Shown: positions 50,389 through 60,170, numbered from the stretch's first letter. The stretch: 64,000 nt of DNA from Roseiarcus fermentans (GCF_003315135.1 NZ_QNRK01000015.1:1-64000); one strand, 5' to 3'. Notes: generated by a model not told the origin, from the letters alone. Program-made: numbers and translations.

Positions 50389-51987
50389 TCAGCTCGCCGC
50401 TTCGCGCCAGCGTCTCAAAATCGCAGCCTCCGGCGCGTCTTCCGAAATCACCGTCCGCAGGCCGAGCGAGACGTCGCCGGTGGCGCCGTCGAGCGCGATG
50501 AAGTCGCCTTCGCGCAGGATCTCGGCGCCGAGGCGCGCGGAGCCGAGACCTTCGTCGATGGCGAGCGACCGGCAGCCGACCAGGCACACCTTGCCCATCT
50601 GGCGCGCGACCACGGCGGCGTGGGCGGTGCGGCCGCCGACGGCGGTGAGGACGCCGTCGGCGGCGGCGAATCCGGCCACGTCCTCGGTCGAGGTGTCGCG
50701 TCGCACCAGGATCACGGCCTCGCCGCGCGCGGAAAACGCTTTCGCACGGTCGCTCGTGAAGGCCGCCCGCCCGCAGGCGACGCCGGGCGAGGCGACCGTC
50801 GCCCGCGCCGCAGGCGCGGCGGCGGCGTCCGCAAAACGCGACACCCTGGCCGCGGCGAGGTCGATGCCGGACACCCGGGCGACGGCCTCGCTGCGCTCGA
50901 TCACGCCTTCCTCCACGAGATCGACGGCGATCTTCAGCGCCGCCAGCGGCGTCCGCTTGGCCGACCGCGTCTGAAGGAACCACAGCTTGCCGCGCTCGAC
51001 GGTGAACTCGATGTCCTGCACGTCGCGGCAGGCGGCTTCGAGCGTCCGCGCGCCGGCCTCGAGCGCCCGTGCGACCTCCGGCATGCGGCGGGCGAACAGC
51101 GCCGAGTCGGCGGGCGAGCGCCGGCCGGACACGACGTCCTCGCCCTGCGCGTCGGCGAGGAAATCGACGTAGAGCCGCTTTGCTCCGGTCGCCGGATCGC
51201 GCGAGAACGCCACGCCCGCGCCGGAATCCCCGCCCGAGTTGCCGAACGCCATGGCCTGCACGGTGACGGCGGTGCCCTTCAGGAACTCGAGGCCGTTCAG
51301 CCGCCGGTATTCCCGCGCCCGGGCGCCTTCCCAGGAGCGGTAGACCGCCTCGGCGGCCTCGGCGATCTGCTCGATCGGCTCCTCGGGCGGCGCAACGCCG
51401 AGGCGCGCGGCGTGCGCGAGAAACTGGTCGACCAGACGCTCGAGCGCCTCGGAATCGAGCTCGGCGTCGTTCGCGACGCCTTCCGCGCGGACCATGTCGT
51501 CGACGAGCGCGGCGAATCCCCCCGGCGCGGCGAGGCCGACGACCTCCGCGTGGCCCTGGATGAACCGTCTCCAGCTGTCGAAGGCCATGCGCGGGTTGCC
51601 GGTCAGGCGGATGAGGCCGTGCACGCTCACCCCATTCATGCCGACGTCGAGGATCGTGTCGAGCATTCCCGGCATCGACCGTTCGGCGCCGGAGCGCACC
51701 GAGACGAACAGCGGCGCGCGAGCGTCGCCGAGCCGTCGCTTCATCGTCTGTTCGAGCCAGCCGACGCCGGTCACCAGCCCCTTGCGCAGGGCCTTGATCG
51801 CCGCCGCGTCGCCGGCCACGACGCCCGCGCACAGCGAGGTCGGCAGGACGAAGGCAGGCGGGACCGGCAGGCGCAGCGCGGCGAGCCGGGCGAGTTCCGC
51901 CGCCTTCGAGCCGACGTCCGCCGCCAGGATCGGGCCGGGCGTTCCGCCGGGACCGATGAAGACCGGCTCGAATTCCCTGGCGCTCAT
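50389..51987 (-). CDS. PPDK-like protein lacking the PEP/pyruvate barrel
   Basis: A 532-residue protein matching the first two domains of pyruvate phosphate dikinase. The ATP-grasp part has GSKAAELARL, VSVRSGAERSMPGMLDTIL, FGNSGGDSGAGVAF and AQGEDVVSG. The swivelling phosphohistidine domain has GGRTAHAAVVARQMGK with His456. It ends soon after, so the C-terminal TIM barrel that binds PEP or pyruvate is missing. It may phosphorylate another acceptor or act as a phosphohistidine donor to a partner. Start ATG 51987 overlaps the stop of the upstream PhoU-like gene. Confidence 0.85.
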   Translation of the reverse strand: MSAREFEPVFIGPGGTPGPILAADVGSKAAELARLAALRLPVPPAFVLPTSLCAGVVAGDAAAIKALRKGLVTGVGWLEQTMKRRLGDARAPLFVSVRSGAERSMPGMLDTILDVGMNGVSVHGLIRLTGNPRMAFDSWRRFIQGHAEVVGLAAPGGFAALVDDMVRAEGVANDAELDSEALERLVDQFLAHAARLGVAPPEEPIEQIAEAAEAVYRSWEGARAREYRRLNGLEFLKGTAVTVQAMAFGNSGGDSGAGVAFSRDPATGAKRLYVDFLADAQGEDVVSGRRSPADSALFARRMPEVARALEAGARTLEAACRDVQDIEFTVERGKLWFLQTRSAKRTPLAALKIAVDLVEEGVIERSEAVARVSGIDLAAARVSRFADAAAAPAARATVASPGVACGRAAFTSDRAKAFSARGEAVILVRRDTSTEDVAGFAAADGVLTAVGGRTAHAAVVARQMGKVCLVGCRSLAIDEGLGSARLGAEILREGDFIALDGATGDVSLGLRTVISEDAPEAAILRRWREAAS

Positions 51988-53930
51988 GTCGACAGACCCT
52001 GCAGCACCCGATTGCGAAGCGACATCGCCGCGTGGGCGAGCCGGTCGGTCGCGTCTTCGAGCCGCCGGGCGATCTCGATCCCGAGGACGAGCGTACGCGC
52101 ATCGCCGGCGGGCGAAGGCCGGCTCATCAGGGCGCCGATCGCGGCGCGCTCGGAGGCGTCGGCGTCGCGCTCGGCGTCGAGCACCGCGTCGACGCACTGG
52201 AGCGTGAAGGCGGCGTCGGCGCGCGCGCCCTTGGGGATTTGCAGCGCCGCCTCGACCGCGCGCGCCAGCTCCGCCGCGCAATGGCGCGCGACCGCGGCAA
52301 GCTCGCCGAGCGGCGCGCCGAAGGCGTCGGCGCCGGACTCTTCCGGCGCGAGGCTGATCAGAAACGCCGCCTCGTCGAAACAGTCGGTCGCGTTTTCGAC
52401 CTGGTCGATCACCGACAGAAGATCGTCGGCGTCGCGGACGCGGGCGAAGATTTCCCGCGCCGCGACGGTGAGGCGGTCTCCCTTGCCCTCGATCTGCTTG
52501 GCGCGCCGGGCGAGCGACTGGCGCTCCCCGAGGCTCGCGAGCCCGCCCGGCTCGAATGTGGTCTCGATCGCGCCGGCGAGCGTGCGGATCAGGCCGAGAT
52601 GGCGGAGCACGACGACGAGCAGCTCGCTCTCCGCCGTGTCGAGCCGCTGGGAGAGGTCGGCCTGGATTTCGTCGCGGATGAAGCGGGTGGAGCGCCCGTC
52701 CCGCAGGCCCTCGCTGGCGAGATGCAGGACGGTGCGAAGAAAGGCGATGCATTCGCCGTCGCCGAGCGCCGTCCCGAGCGGCACGCCGTAGGGAATGCGT
52801 CCGGCGGCGGCGCGCCGCACCGCCTCGAACACGAGGTCGGCCCCGCCGAGTTCGAGGAAGCCGCGATGCCCGTCTTCGCGCTCGGCCGCATTGACCAGCA
52901 GGTCGATTGCGTCGTCCTTCGCCACGAACGCCTGCAAGGCCTTGCGCGCCTTGTTCCAGTCGATCAGGAACACGAGCCGCGAGCCGAGAAAGCCGAGATG
53001 CCGGTCGAGGTCCTCCTCGTCGCGCGCGCGATAGACGCCTTGAAGCAGATAGAAGACGTCGCCCCCGGCGAGGCCATTGTCCTGGTTCTCGGCCAGCGGA
53101 CTGAAGGCGACTCCCTGCCCGGCGAACAGCGTCATGAAGAACTTCGCCCGGACGCGGTGGACGTCGGTGTAGGTCGTCGTGACGTCGAGGCCGTCGACGT
53201 GGATGACGATGACGTGCGCGTCCGTGGTCCCGATGTCGTTCTGGATGGTGAGCCGGGCGCCGACGCGGCCGGCCGTGGCGGCGAGGCCCGGGTGGCCGAA
53301 GGCGAGCCCCGCAGTCCGGTTGAGGCCGGCCATGAAGGCGCGGACGCGGGCCCGATCGGACTCGTCGAGGCCGTGCACGCGCGCCCCGTCGATCGTCTCG
53401 ACCGCCGTCGCGGCGGCGACCGCATTGAGGGCCTTGTGCAGGTCCATCACCAGGAGATGCAGCGTGTCCCGGTCGCCGCGCCGCGCCGAGGCGAGATCGG
53501 CGACCTCGCGCCGCCCGATTCGATCGCCTGCGAAGGCCGGCAAGGCGGCGAGCGTCGCCGTGACACGCGCCTTCAGCGCCGCCGCGTCGGAGGCTTCGGC
53601 GACCTCGATCGGTCGCAGCATCGCCTGGAGGTCCTCGGCGACGCCGGCGACGAGCGTCGCGGCGCCGGGGGCGAAAATCGTCTCCTCGTCGATGCGCCGC
53701 GCGCCCGACACGATGGCGGCGAGCGCGGGATCGGCGAGGCCGACGCTGCGCATCTCGCGCTCCATCGCGGCAGCGGGCCGGCCCGGGGCGGCGGCCTGGG
53801 CCGAGGCTTCCTGCAGCAGGGTCAGCCGGATCTTCAGGCGATCGTTCGCCATGAGCCCGGCGTCGATCAGGGCCGGCAGGAGCACGCCGCTCTCGCCGAG
53901 CCGCTCGACGATGCCAACCTTCGTCACCAT
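51984..53930 (-). CDS. Large protein with C-terminal PhoU/DUF47-like domain
   Basis: A 648-residue soluble protein. The C-terminal about 200 residues have the paired helical pattern of the PhoU/DUF47 phosphate-regulator family (DADDLLSVIDQVENATDCFDEAAFL, EIARRLEDATDRLAHAAMSLRN). The N-terminal 420 residues are not recognised; they contain TIQNDIGTTDAHVIVIHVDGLDVTTTYTDVH, which looks like a catalytic or ligand-binding core. It lies between the CYTH-CHAD gene (16-base gap) and the PPDK-like gene (4-base overlap), suggesting a phosphate-related task for all three. Function not established. Confidence 0.7.
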   Translation of the reverse strand: MVTKVGIVERLGESGVLLPALIDAGLMANDRLKIRLTLLQEASAQAAAPGRPAAAMEREMRSVGLADPALAAIVSGARRIDEETIFAPGAATLVAGVAEDLQAMLRPIEVAEASDAAALKARVTATLAALPAFAGDRIGRREVADLASARRGDRDTLHLLVMDLHKALNAVAAATAVETIDGARVHGLDESDRARVRAFMAGLNRTAGLAFGHPGLAATAGRVGARLTIQNDIGTTDAHVIVIHVDGLDVTTTYTDVHRVRAKFFMTLFAGQGVAFSPLAENQDNGLAGGDVFYLLQGVYRARDEEDLDRHLGFLGSRLVFLIDWNKARKALQAFVAKDDAIDLLVNAAEREDGHRGFLELGGADLVFEAVRRAAAGRIPYGVPLGTALGDGECIAFLRTVLHLASEGLRDGRSTRFIRDEIQADLSQRLDTAESELLVVVLRHLGLIRTLAGAIETTFEPGGLASLGERQSLARRAKQIEGKGDRLTVAAREIFARVRDADDLLSVIDQVENATDCFDEAAFLISLAPEESGADAFGAPLGELAAVARHCAAELARAVEAALQIPKGARADAAFTLQCVDAVLDAERDADASERAAIGALMSRPSPAGDARTLVLGIEIARRLEDATDRLAHAAMSLRNRVLQGLST

Positions 53931-53946
53931 CCGCACCCCCAAGCCG

Positions 53947-55536
53947 TTAGACGGATTCGGCCTGTCTCTCGTAGACCTTGCGCCACGAGGATGACGTTTT
54001 GACCAGCCGCCGCCAGTCCCTGCCGAGGGCGTCCGCGTCGCCTTCGCTCTCCCGCGCGCACCATCCGGCGACGAGGCCGGACGCACGCGCGAAGCCGGCG
54101 GCGCGGCGCGGCGCGAGCTCCTCGACAAGGCGGAGCGCGATCGCCGCGTCGTTGAGGTCGCCGAGCGCGTCCTGAAGCGCGCAGGCCTTCCCGGCGAAGC
54201 GCTCGGCCTCGTCGGCGTCGAACAGGGCGCCGAAAAACTCGGTCGCGTAGCGCATGTGCTTGACGGCGATGCGCAGCCGGTGGCGCGCCTCGGGCGCGAG
54301 CGACTGGAAACGACGGCCGCGCTTGCGCAGCTTGCGGTCGAGCCTGTCCAGCGATCCGGCGGCGAAGGCCTCGACCGGGCCGTCGAGCGCGGCGAGCGCG
54401 TCCGCGCCGCATCCGTCCCGCCAGGCGCGGGCGGCGGCGAGGCGCTCGACCGCGAGCGCGAAGCGGGCGATCGTCTTGTCGTCGACGAGGCGAACGACGG
54501 CCGAATGACCGGCGGCGGCCTTCGCCTCGGCGGCGGCGATCAAGGAGTCGAAGCCCGGTTCGGACGAGAATCGCGCGAGCGCGCCCGTGCGCAGGCGCCC
54601 GACGAACACGTCCCAGTCGCGCGCCCCGCCGAGCGCGGTCCCGATCCGCCTCGCCTCGGCGCGCAAGGCGTCGAGGCCGGCGCTGGGAAAAGCCTCGCCG
54701 AACAGGTCCATCGCGGATCGGAGGCGGCGCACGCCGACCCGCATCTGATGCACCGCCTCGACCCTGTCGCCGCCTTCGAGCGCCGGCAGATTGCCGAGGA
54801 TATGGCCGAGGCAGTTGTGCAGGACGACGGCGACCGCCCGGTCCAGGCTCATCCCTGCGCGCAGCGCGGGTTCGTTCGCGTGGACCGGCTGAGGGGGCCG
54901 CGGATCCAGAAGCGCGTGCGCGCGCTCGGCCTTGCTCTGAACGCCGAGGCGCACCGGGAAGGCCTCGACGAGATCGAGCCCGAGATCGAACAGGACGGAG
55001 GGCGGCCCGGACTTGAGCTCGAGCTCGATCTCCTGGGTCGGCGCGCGACGCTCGCCTGCGAACAGGAAACCGTCGTCGAAGGCGATCTCGACCTCGGCCC
55101 CGTCTTTCGCCACCGTCCGGGTCGCGCGCGCAATGTCGGAGCCGAAGCGGGGCGCGAGCGGCGCGCCGCCCGTCAGACGCGCGATGTCGCGCGCCAGCGC
55201 CTTGGGGAACAGGGACAGATCGGGCTCGGCCGAGGCGACGGCGACCTCGGTCTCTTCGCGCTCGAAGGCGCCGCCGTCGGCCGACGCGCGCTTGAGGCCC
55301 ATGACCCGGCCGTCGTCCGAATGCCGCACGCGCAACGCCACCCGGGCCCGCGACAGGTCGCCCGCGTCGGTGTCGAAATACACCGTCCTCAGCTTGCGCC
55401 ACGCGGGCGACGGCTCGCCGCCGCCGAACGTCGGGGCCGCCAGGACCCGCCTCAGCGTTTCGGCGTCGGCGAGGAATTTGAGCTCGCGCTCCGAACCCGC
55501 CGGGTCTTCATCCTGCGCATGCCTGTCGCGCGTCAC
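53947..55536 (-). CDS. CYTH-CHAD domain protein
   Basis: A 529-residue protein. The N-terminal CYTH domain (residues about 12-205) has the ExExK signature as Glu16, Glu18, Lys20, and basic/acidic strands such as VYFDTDAGDL and ALRVR; CYTH enzymes hydrolyse triphosphates such as inorganic triphosphate. The C-terminal CHAD domain (about 225-500) has the conserved histidines in VHQMRVGVRRLRSAM and HRLRIAVKHMRYATEFF, which bind polyphosphate. The GTG at 55536 is chosen for the GAGGTGG before it; a GTG at 55569 is also possible. It leads the three-gene operon. Confidence 0.88.
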   Translation of the reverse strand: MTRDRHAQDEDPAGSERELKFLADAETLRRVLAAPTFGGGEPSPAWRKLRTVYFDTDAGDLSRARVALRVRHSDDGRVMGLKRASADGGAFEREETEVAVASAEPDLSLFPKALARDIARLTGGAPLAPRFGSDIARATRTVAKDGAEVEIAFDDGFLFAGERRAPTQEIELELKSGPPSVLFDLGLDLVEAFPVRLGVQSKAERAHALLDPRPPQPVHANEPALRAGMSLDRAVAVVLHNCLGHILGNLPALEGGDRVEAVHQMRVGVRRLRSAMDLFGEAFPSAGLDALRAEARRIGTALGGARDWDVFVGRLRTGALARFSSEPGFDSLIAAAEAKAAAGHSAVVRLVDDKTIARFALAVERLAAARAWRDGCGADALAALDGPVEAFAAGSLDRLDRKLRKRGRRFQSLAPEARHRLRIAVKHMRYATEFFGALFDADEAERFAGKACALQDALGDLNDAAIALRLVEELAPRRAAGFARASGLVAGWCARESEGDADALGRDWRRLVKTSSSWRKVYERQAESV

Positions 55537-55796
55537 GTTCCACCTCACCGGCGCAGGGGCGGCCGCCACATCCGCGCCACGAGGTTACGCCGCCAGTGCG
55601 TCGGCCGGTTGACCCAGATCAACGCGGCCCCGCAACGCGTTGACGCCGCCCGGGGCGGATGTCCGGAGCGCTCTTGCGGCCGCGCTCCATAAAGCGGCGC
55701 GAGACGGCGATCCGCACGGGCATACAGGGAGAGCGGCTGCGCGGTCAACGACCGCGCCGGCAACCGACGCCCCGGCGCCTGCGCCCGGGGCGCCGC

Positions 55797-56264
55797 CTAC
55801 CGGGCGCCGGCCAGCGCCTCCGCGACGTGTTTCTCGATCGCCCAGACCGGAACCCGGGTCAGGTCCTTGTTGATCTCGAGCACGACCTTCGCCCTCACGT
55901 CGGGCGCCAGCGCCGCGCGCAGATCCGCGAGCGTGCGCGGGGGCGCTGCGATCGCCAGCGCGGGCGCCTTGCGCTCCCGCGCCACGCGCTCCAGCGCCCT
56001 CGCCACCCGCTCGGCGAAGCGATGCTCCTCGAGGGCGCGCCAGTCCGTCGTCTCGACCGCGCTGCGGCGCGGGAAGCCGGCGCAAGCGAAGGCGCGCCCG
56101 GGCCTGTCCGAGCCCTGATCGCGCGTCGGCGGATTGTCGTCGACGAAGGCCCGCTCGGTGACGAAGCGGGCGTATTGCTCGTCGCCGTCGTTGCGCAGGA
56201 ACAGCGCCTTGCGACCGTCGCCGACGAGGATGAACGCGTCATGGGGAAGGATCGGTTTGCGCAT
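55797..56264 (-). CDS. Host attachment protein family member
   Basis: A 155-residue protein resembling the family named after an Agrobacterium attachment protein (Host_attach): HDAFILVGDGRKALFLRN, an internal polar segment, FAERVARALERVA, and the ending ALAPDVRAKVVLEINKDLTRVPVWAIEKHV. Fold is RNase-H/eRF1-like in the family. Despite the name, the role is often uncertain and links to stress or translation have been suggested. ATG 56264 has GAGGAGA upstream. The 260 bases to the CYTH-CHAD start hold no feature I can support. Confidence 0.85.
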   Translation of the reverse strand: MRKPILPHDAFILVGDGRKALFLRNDGDEQYARFVTERAFVDDNPPTRDQGSDRPGRAFACAGFPRRSAVETTDWRALEEHRFAERVARALERVARERKAPALAIAAPPRTLADLRAALAPDVRAKVVLEINKDLTRVPVWAIEKHVAEALAGAR

Positions 56265-56443
56265 TGTCGTCTCCTCACGCCGGCGGCCGGCCCACGCGAC
56301 GCCGGCCCGCGCGGACCGTCGGGCGGTTCGGCGTTTCGTCTCCAGCGCCCCCGCGCCGCTGTCGCCAAGGGTTTGAAATGATTTGGCTGCTCGCTTGCGA
56401 AGCGCCGCGTTGGCGCGTTGGCGCGTTGGCGCGCTGGAATTGT

Positions 56444-56821
56444 TCACGTTTGGACGGAACCCCGCGGCCATCGCGCCGGCGCGTGGACCTTGACGTCCCC
56501 GCGCAACGTCTGCTCCGCGTCCTCGATCTGGCGTCTGGCCGCGTCGAAGGCCTGCCGGATCGCGACAAGGGCATGCTCCGGCCCGGCCGGGCCGCGCCGC
56601 CGGTCGACGATCACGTCCTTGCGGTTCGGGAGGGCGATGCGCAGCTGCACCGCGACCCCGTCGCCGTCGCGGCGTCCGTGCTCGGGACCGGAGACGACCA
56701 CATGGCATCCGACGACGTCCGGGCCGAATTTCTCCAGACGCTGCGTCTGCGCATCGATCTCCGCGCGCACGCGCTCGGACGGCTCGAAATGCCGATAGGC
56801 GATCTCGACGGGAGTTTGCAT
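56444..56821 (-). CDS. Ribosome hibernation factor-like protein (HPF/RaiA family)
   Basis: A 125-residue protein with the short HPF/RaiA (sigma-54 modulation) pattern: VEIAYRHFEPSERVRAEIDAQTQRLEKF at the start, then beta-strands (CHVVVSGPE, VAVQLRIALP) and a long amphipathic helix (ALVAIRQAFDAARRQIED). Such proteins bind the 30S subunit and silence ribosomes in stationary phase. It lacks the long C-terminal dimerisation domain of full-length HPF. The 180 bases before and 264 bases after it hold nothing I can name. Confidence 0.8.
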   Translation of the reverse strand: MQTPVEIAYRHFEPSERVRAEIDAQTQRLEKFGPDVVGCHVVVSGPEHGRRDGDGVAVQLRIALPNRKDVIVDRRRGPAGPEHALVAIRQAFDAARRQIEDAEQTLRGDVKVHAPARWPRGSVQT

Positions 56822-57085
56822 GACGACCCTCCGGCTGGAGCGGCGCTCGACGGAAGCCGAGGCGCCCTCGAACGAATGGAAACCTTACGCCGTTGCCTGC
56901 GCCGGGGGTTTGCGGTCGATCAAACCCGCGCACGATTCGGGTGGACGTCCAGACGCTCGCGTCCGAGCCTCGCGGCTCCGAAGTGCGGCGACCCCGCATT
57001 GCGCGCCGGGCTCGGGAGTCGTCCGCACTGGCGCGCGCCGGGCCCGCGCCCTACATCAAGTCGATCCGCTCGAGGGAGACCGCTC

Positions 57086-58507
57086 ATGGCCGACGCATCC
57101 GCGCTCTGGGACCTGCTCCAACAGACGGCGGAACCCTCCGCCGCCGAAGCCTTGAAATCAGCCGTCGCTTCGGCGCCCGACCGGGCGCTGAACCGCGTCA
57201 ATCCGCTCGTTTTCGCCGCCGCCGCCGGCCTCGACGAGGAGGCCGTGATCGGGGCGTTCGTCCGCGCCGCCCGGATCGGGCTGTTCGACATGGCCTGGAA
57301 CGTGCTTTGTCCCGGCTGCGGCGGCGTGCTGGAGACCGCCGGCGCGCTGAAGAGCATCAACCGTCACGAGTACTTCTGCTCGTTCTGCGTCTCGGCGAAC
57401 GAGCCGACGCTCGACCAGCTGGTCGAGGTCACCTTCACGGTCAATCCGCGCATCCGGCGGGTCGCGGCTCACGAGCCCGACTCGCTCTCGCTGGCCGAAT
57501 ACATGCGCCAGGTCTTCTGGGGCTCCGGGGCCGACCTCCCCGAGGACATCGAGAGCGCCGTCGGCCGGGTGACGCTCGACCAGATGGAGCTCGGGCCCGG
57601 AGAACGGGCGTCGATGTCGCTCACCCTGCCGAAGGGAGTCTTCATCGCCTTCGATCCGGTGACCCACGCCACCATGTTCCTGGACGCGTCGGGGGATGAA
57701 ACCCAGGAGCGCCGCACGCTGTCGCTAATTTTCGCCGAATCGCACGCGCACAGCGGCACGGTCGCGCTCGCGCCCGGCCCGGTTCGGATCGCCTTCGAGA
57801 ACAAGGCGGGCCGCCGCACCCTTCCCGGCCTCTGGGTCCACGGCGACGAGCTGAACGCGCTGTCGGAGGCGCGCCTGCCGTTCCTGACCGCGACCCGCCT
57901 GCTCAGCAACCAGACCTTCCGCGATCTCTATCGCGACGGGACGTTCGATCCCGAGCAGCGGTTCAAGATCACGAGTCTGACCATTCTGTTCACCGACCTC
58001 AGGGGCTCGACCGCCCTCTACGACCGGGTGGGCGACCTCGCCGCCTTCGATCTGGTGCGTAGCCACTTCGGCGAACTGATCGCGGCGGTCGCGACCGAAG
58101 GCGGGGCCGTGGTCAAGACGATCGGCGACGCGGTGATGGCGACCTTCCCGACCGCCGACCGGGCGCTGCGCGCGGCGATGCGGATGCGCGACGCGATGCG
58201 CAGGATCAACGCCGGGCGCGGCGGCGAGGACCTCGCGCTCAACATCGGCCTGCACGAAGGCCCGTGTCTGGCGGTGATGCTCGACGACCGCCAGGACTAT
58301 TTCGGCCAGACGGTGAACATCGCCGCGCGCGTCCAGGACCTGGCCGACCCGACCGCGGTGCTGGCGACGAAGCCGGTCATGGACAGCGCCGAGGTGGAGC
58401 GGCTGCTCGGCGAACAGGGCTACCGCACCACGTCCCGCCTGCTCAACCTGCGCGGAGTGAGCGAGGCTTTTCAGATCTACGAGATCCGGGAGCGCGCGGC
58501 GGCGTGA
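57086..58507 (+). CDS. Class III adenylate/guanylate cyclase with zinc ribbon
   Basis: A 473-residue cyclase. The C-terminal domain carries the two metal aspartates Asp304 (LTILFTDLRGST) and Asp348 (KTIGDAVMATF) plus DYFGQTVNIAAR, all typical of class III cyclases producing cAMP. The N-terminal half has a zinc-ribbon-like four-cysteine set (Cys75, Cys78, Cys98, Cys101; CPGC and CSFC) and a sensor-like beta region (DUF5939-type). No membrane helix, so it is cytoplasmic. ATG 57086 has GAGGGAGA. Convergent with the phasin gene. Confidence 0.9.
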   Translation: MADASALWDLLQQTAEPSAAEALKSAVASAPDRALNRVNPLVFAAAAGLDEEAVIGAFVRAARIGLFDMAWNVLCPGCGGVLETAGALKSINRHEYFCSFCVSANEPTLDQLVEVTFTVNPRIRRVAAHEPDSLSLAEYMRQVFWGSGADLPEDIESAVGRVTLDQMELGPGERASMSLTLPKGVFIAFDPVTHATMFLDASGDETQERRTLSLIFAESHAHSGTVALAPGPVRIAFENKAGRRTLPGLWVHGDELNALSEARLPFLTATRLLSNQTFRDLYRDGTFDPEQRFKITSLTILFTDLRGSTALYDRVGDLAAFDLVRSHFGELIAAVATEGGAVVKTIGDAVMATFPTADRALRAAMRMRDAMRRINAGRGGEDLALNIGLHEGPCLAVMLDDRQDYFGQTVNIAARVQDLADPTAVLATKPVMDSAEVERLLGEQGYRTTSRLLNLRGVSEAFQIYEIRERAAA

Positions 58508-58570
58508 GGCCGGCCTTCACGGCGCCCGCGCTCGGGCGCGACGCGAACGGGACCCTCCCGTAAGGGACCC

Positions 58571-58596
58571 GGCCGGCCGCTTTCGCGACCGGCCGC
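58571..58596. terminator. Hairpin terminator
   Basis: GGCCGGCCGC and GCGACCGGCC form a 10-base stem with a TTTC loop (one mismatch, G-U on the minus strand), followed by the T-rich ATCTTTCTTTG on the plus strand. It separates the convergent cyclase and phasin genes. Confidence 0.6.
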
Positions 58597-58622
58597 ATCT
58601 TTCTTTGCCTCGGAGGCTGCGC

Positions 58623-58964
58623 TCAGCTCTTCGGGGGCGTGAACGACTCGGCGGCCTTCTTCGCCGCTTCCTGACCGACCGCGGCGAGTTCCTTCGCCTG
58701 GTCGGCGATGGCGGCGGCGCGCTCCTTCAGGTGCGTGCTCAGGAACTCAACGAACTCGGACGGCGAGCGCGGATGCATCAGCTTCTGCGCGAACTGCATG
58801 TTGGCCGTCGCGTTCTCCTGGACGAGATGGAGAAGCTTGGTCTGGTAGTCCTGCAGCGCCTTGAACGAGCCCGAGAAGGCCCCGCCGTAGATATTGGCGG
58901 CGTTGGCGAGCTGGCTCGCCATGGTCTCGCCGAGTTTGGAGGCCGGGTTGTCGTTGTCAGCCAT
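58623..58964 (-). CDS. Phasin family protein
   Basis: A 113-residue phasin, the granule-coating protein of polyhydroxyalkanoate stores. The helical pattern NIYGGAFSGSFKALQDYQTKLLHLVQENATANMQFAQKLMHPRSPSEFVEF is characteristic of the Phasin_2 family, where the centre contains the RSPSEF motif. It lies 33 bases downstream of phaA and is probably cotranscribed with it. Confidence 0.92.
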   Translation of the reverse strand: MADNDNPASKLGETMASQLANAANIYGGAFSGSFKALQDYQTKLLHLVQENATANMQFAQKLMHPRSPSEFVEFLSTHLKERAAAIADQAKELAAVGQEAAKKAAESFTPPKS

Positions 58965-58997
58965 AGTAAGCTCCCACGTTGACGTTGGACCTGGTGA

Positions 58998-60170
58998 TCA
59001 GCGTTCGACGCACATCGCGACGCCCATCCCGCCGCCGACGCACAGCGTGGCGAGGCCCTTCTTGGCGCCGCGCTTCTCCAGTTCGTAGAGGAGCGTGGTG
59101 AGAATGCGGGCGCCTGAAGCGCCGATGGGATGACCGAGGGCGATGGCGCCGCCGTTGACGTTGACCTTCGAGGTGTCCCAGCCGAGCTCCTTGTTGACCG
59201 CGAGCGCCTGGGCGGCGAAGGCCTCGTTGGCCTCGATCAGGTCGAGGTCGCCGACCTTCCAGCCCGCGCGATCGAGCGCCTTGCGCACCGCCGGGATCGG
59301 GCCGGTGCCCATGATCGCCGGATCGACGCCGGCGGTGGCGAAGGATACGATGCGCGCGAGCGGCTTCAGGCCGCGCTTGCTGGCTTCGTCGGCGCTCATG
59401 ACGATCAGCGCGGCGGCGCCGTCGTTGATGCCCGAAGCGTTGCCGGCGGTCACCGTGCCTTCCTTGTTGAAGGCGGGGCGAAGCTTCTTCAGGCCTTCCA
59501 GCGTGGCGTCGTGGCGGATGAATTCGTCGTCGGAGACGACGGTGTCGCCCTTCCTGGTCTTGATCGTCACCGGAACGATTTCGTCCTTGAACTTGCCGGC
59601 CTTCTGCGCCGCGCTCGCCTTCTGCTGCGAGCCGAGGGCGAACTCGTCCTGCTGGTCGCGGGTGATCTGGAACTTCTGCGCGACGTTCTCGGCGGTGACG
59701 CCCATGTGATAGCCGTGGAAGGCGTCGAACAGGCCGTCGCGCAGCATGGTGTCGAGGAAGTCGAGCTGGCCCATCTTGACGCCGTTGCGCAGATAGGCGG
59801 CGTGCTGGGCGTTGGTCATGCTCTCCATGCCGCCGGCCGCCACGATCTTGCTTTCGCCGGTCCTGATCTGCTGGGCGGCGAGCGCGACCGAGCGCAGGCC
59901 CGAGCCGCAGAGCTGGTTGATGCCGAACGCGGTCTTCTCGTCCGGGATGCCGGCGCCGCGCGCCGCCTGACGGGTCGGGTTCTGGCCCTCGCCGGTGGCG
60001 AGGATCTGCCCGAGGATCAGTTCGTCGACCTCGGCGGGCGCCACGCCGGCGCGCTCGAACGCTTCCTTCAGCGCAACGATGGCCAGTTCGTGCGCCGACA
60101 GGGCGCTCAACGCCCCACTGAAATTGCCGACCGGCGTGCGAGCGGCGGAAACGATGACGATATCATTCAT
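58998..60170 (-). CDS. phaA: Acetyl-CoA acetyltransferase (beta-ketothiolase)
   Basis: A 390-residue thiolase condensing two acetyl-CoA to acetoacetyl-CoA, the first step of polyhydroxybutyrate synthesis. Active-site residues are Cys88 ([10 protein letters not shown]), His347 ([10 protein letters not shown]) and Cys377 ([10 protein letters not shown]). It is preceded by the FabI-like gene (31 bases) and followed by a phasin gene, which supports a PHA role. The gene symbol is given on that context. Confidence 0.95.
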   Translation of the reverse strand: MNDIVIVSAARTPVGNFSGALSALSAHELAIVALKEAFERAGVAPAEVDELILGQILATGEGQNPTRQAARGAGIPDEKTAFGINQLCGSGLRSVALAAQQIRTGESKIVAAGGMESMTNAQHAAYLRNGVKMGQLDFLDTMLRDGLFDAFHGYHMGVTAENVAQKFQITRDQQDEFALGSQQKASAAQKAGKFKDEIVPVTIKTRKGDTVVSDDEFIRHDATLEGLKKLRPAFNKEGTVTAGNASGINDGAAALIVMSADEASKRGLKPLARIVSFATAGVDPAIMGTGPIPAVRKALDRAGWKVGDLDLIEANEAFAAQALAVNKELGWDTSKVNVNGGAIALGHPIGASGARILTTLLYELEKRGAKKGLATLCVGGGMGVAMCVER

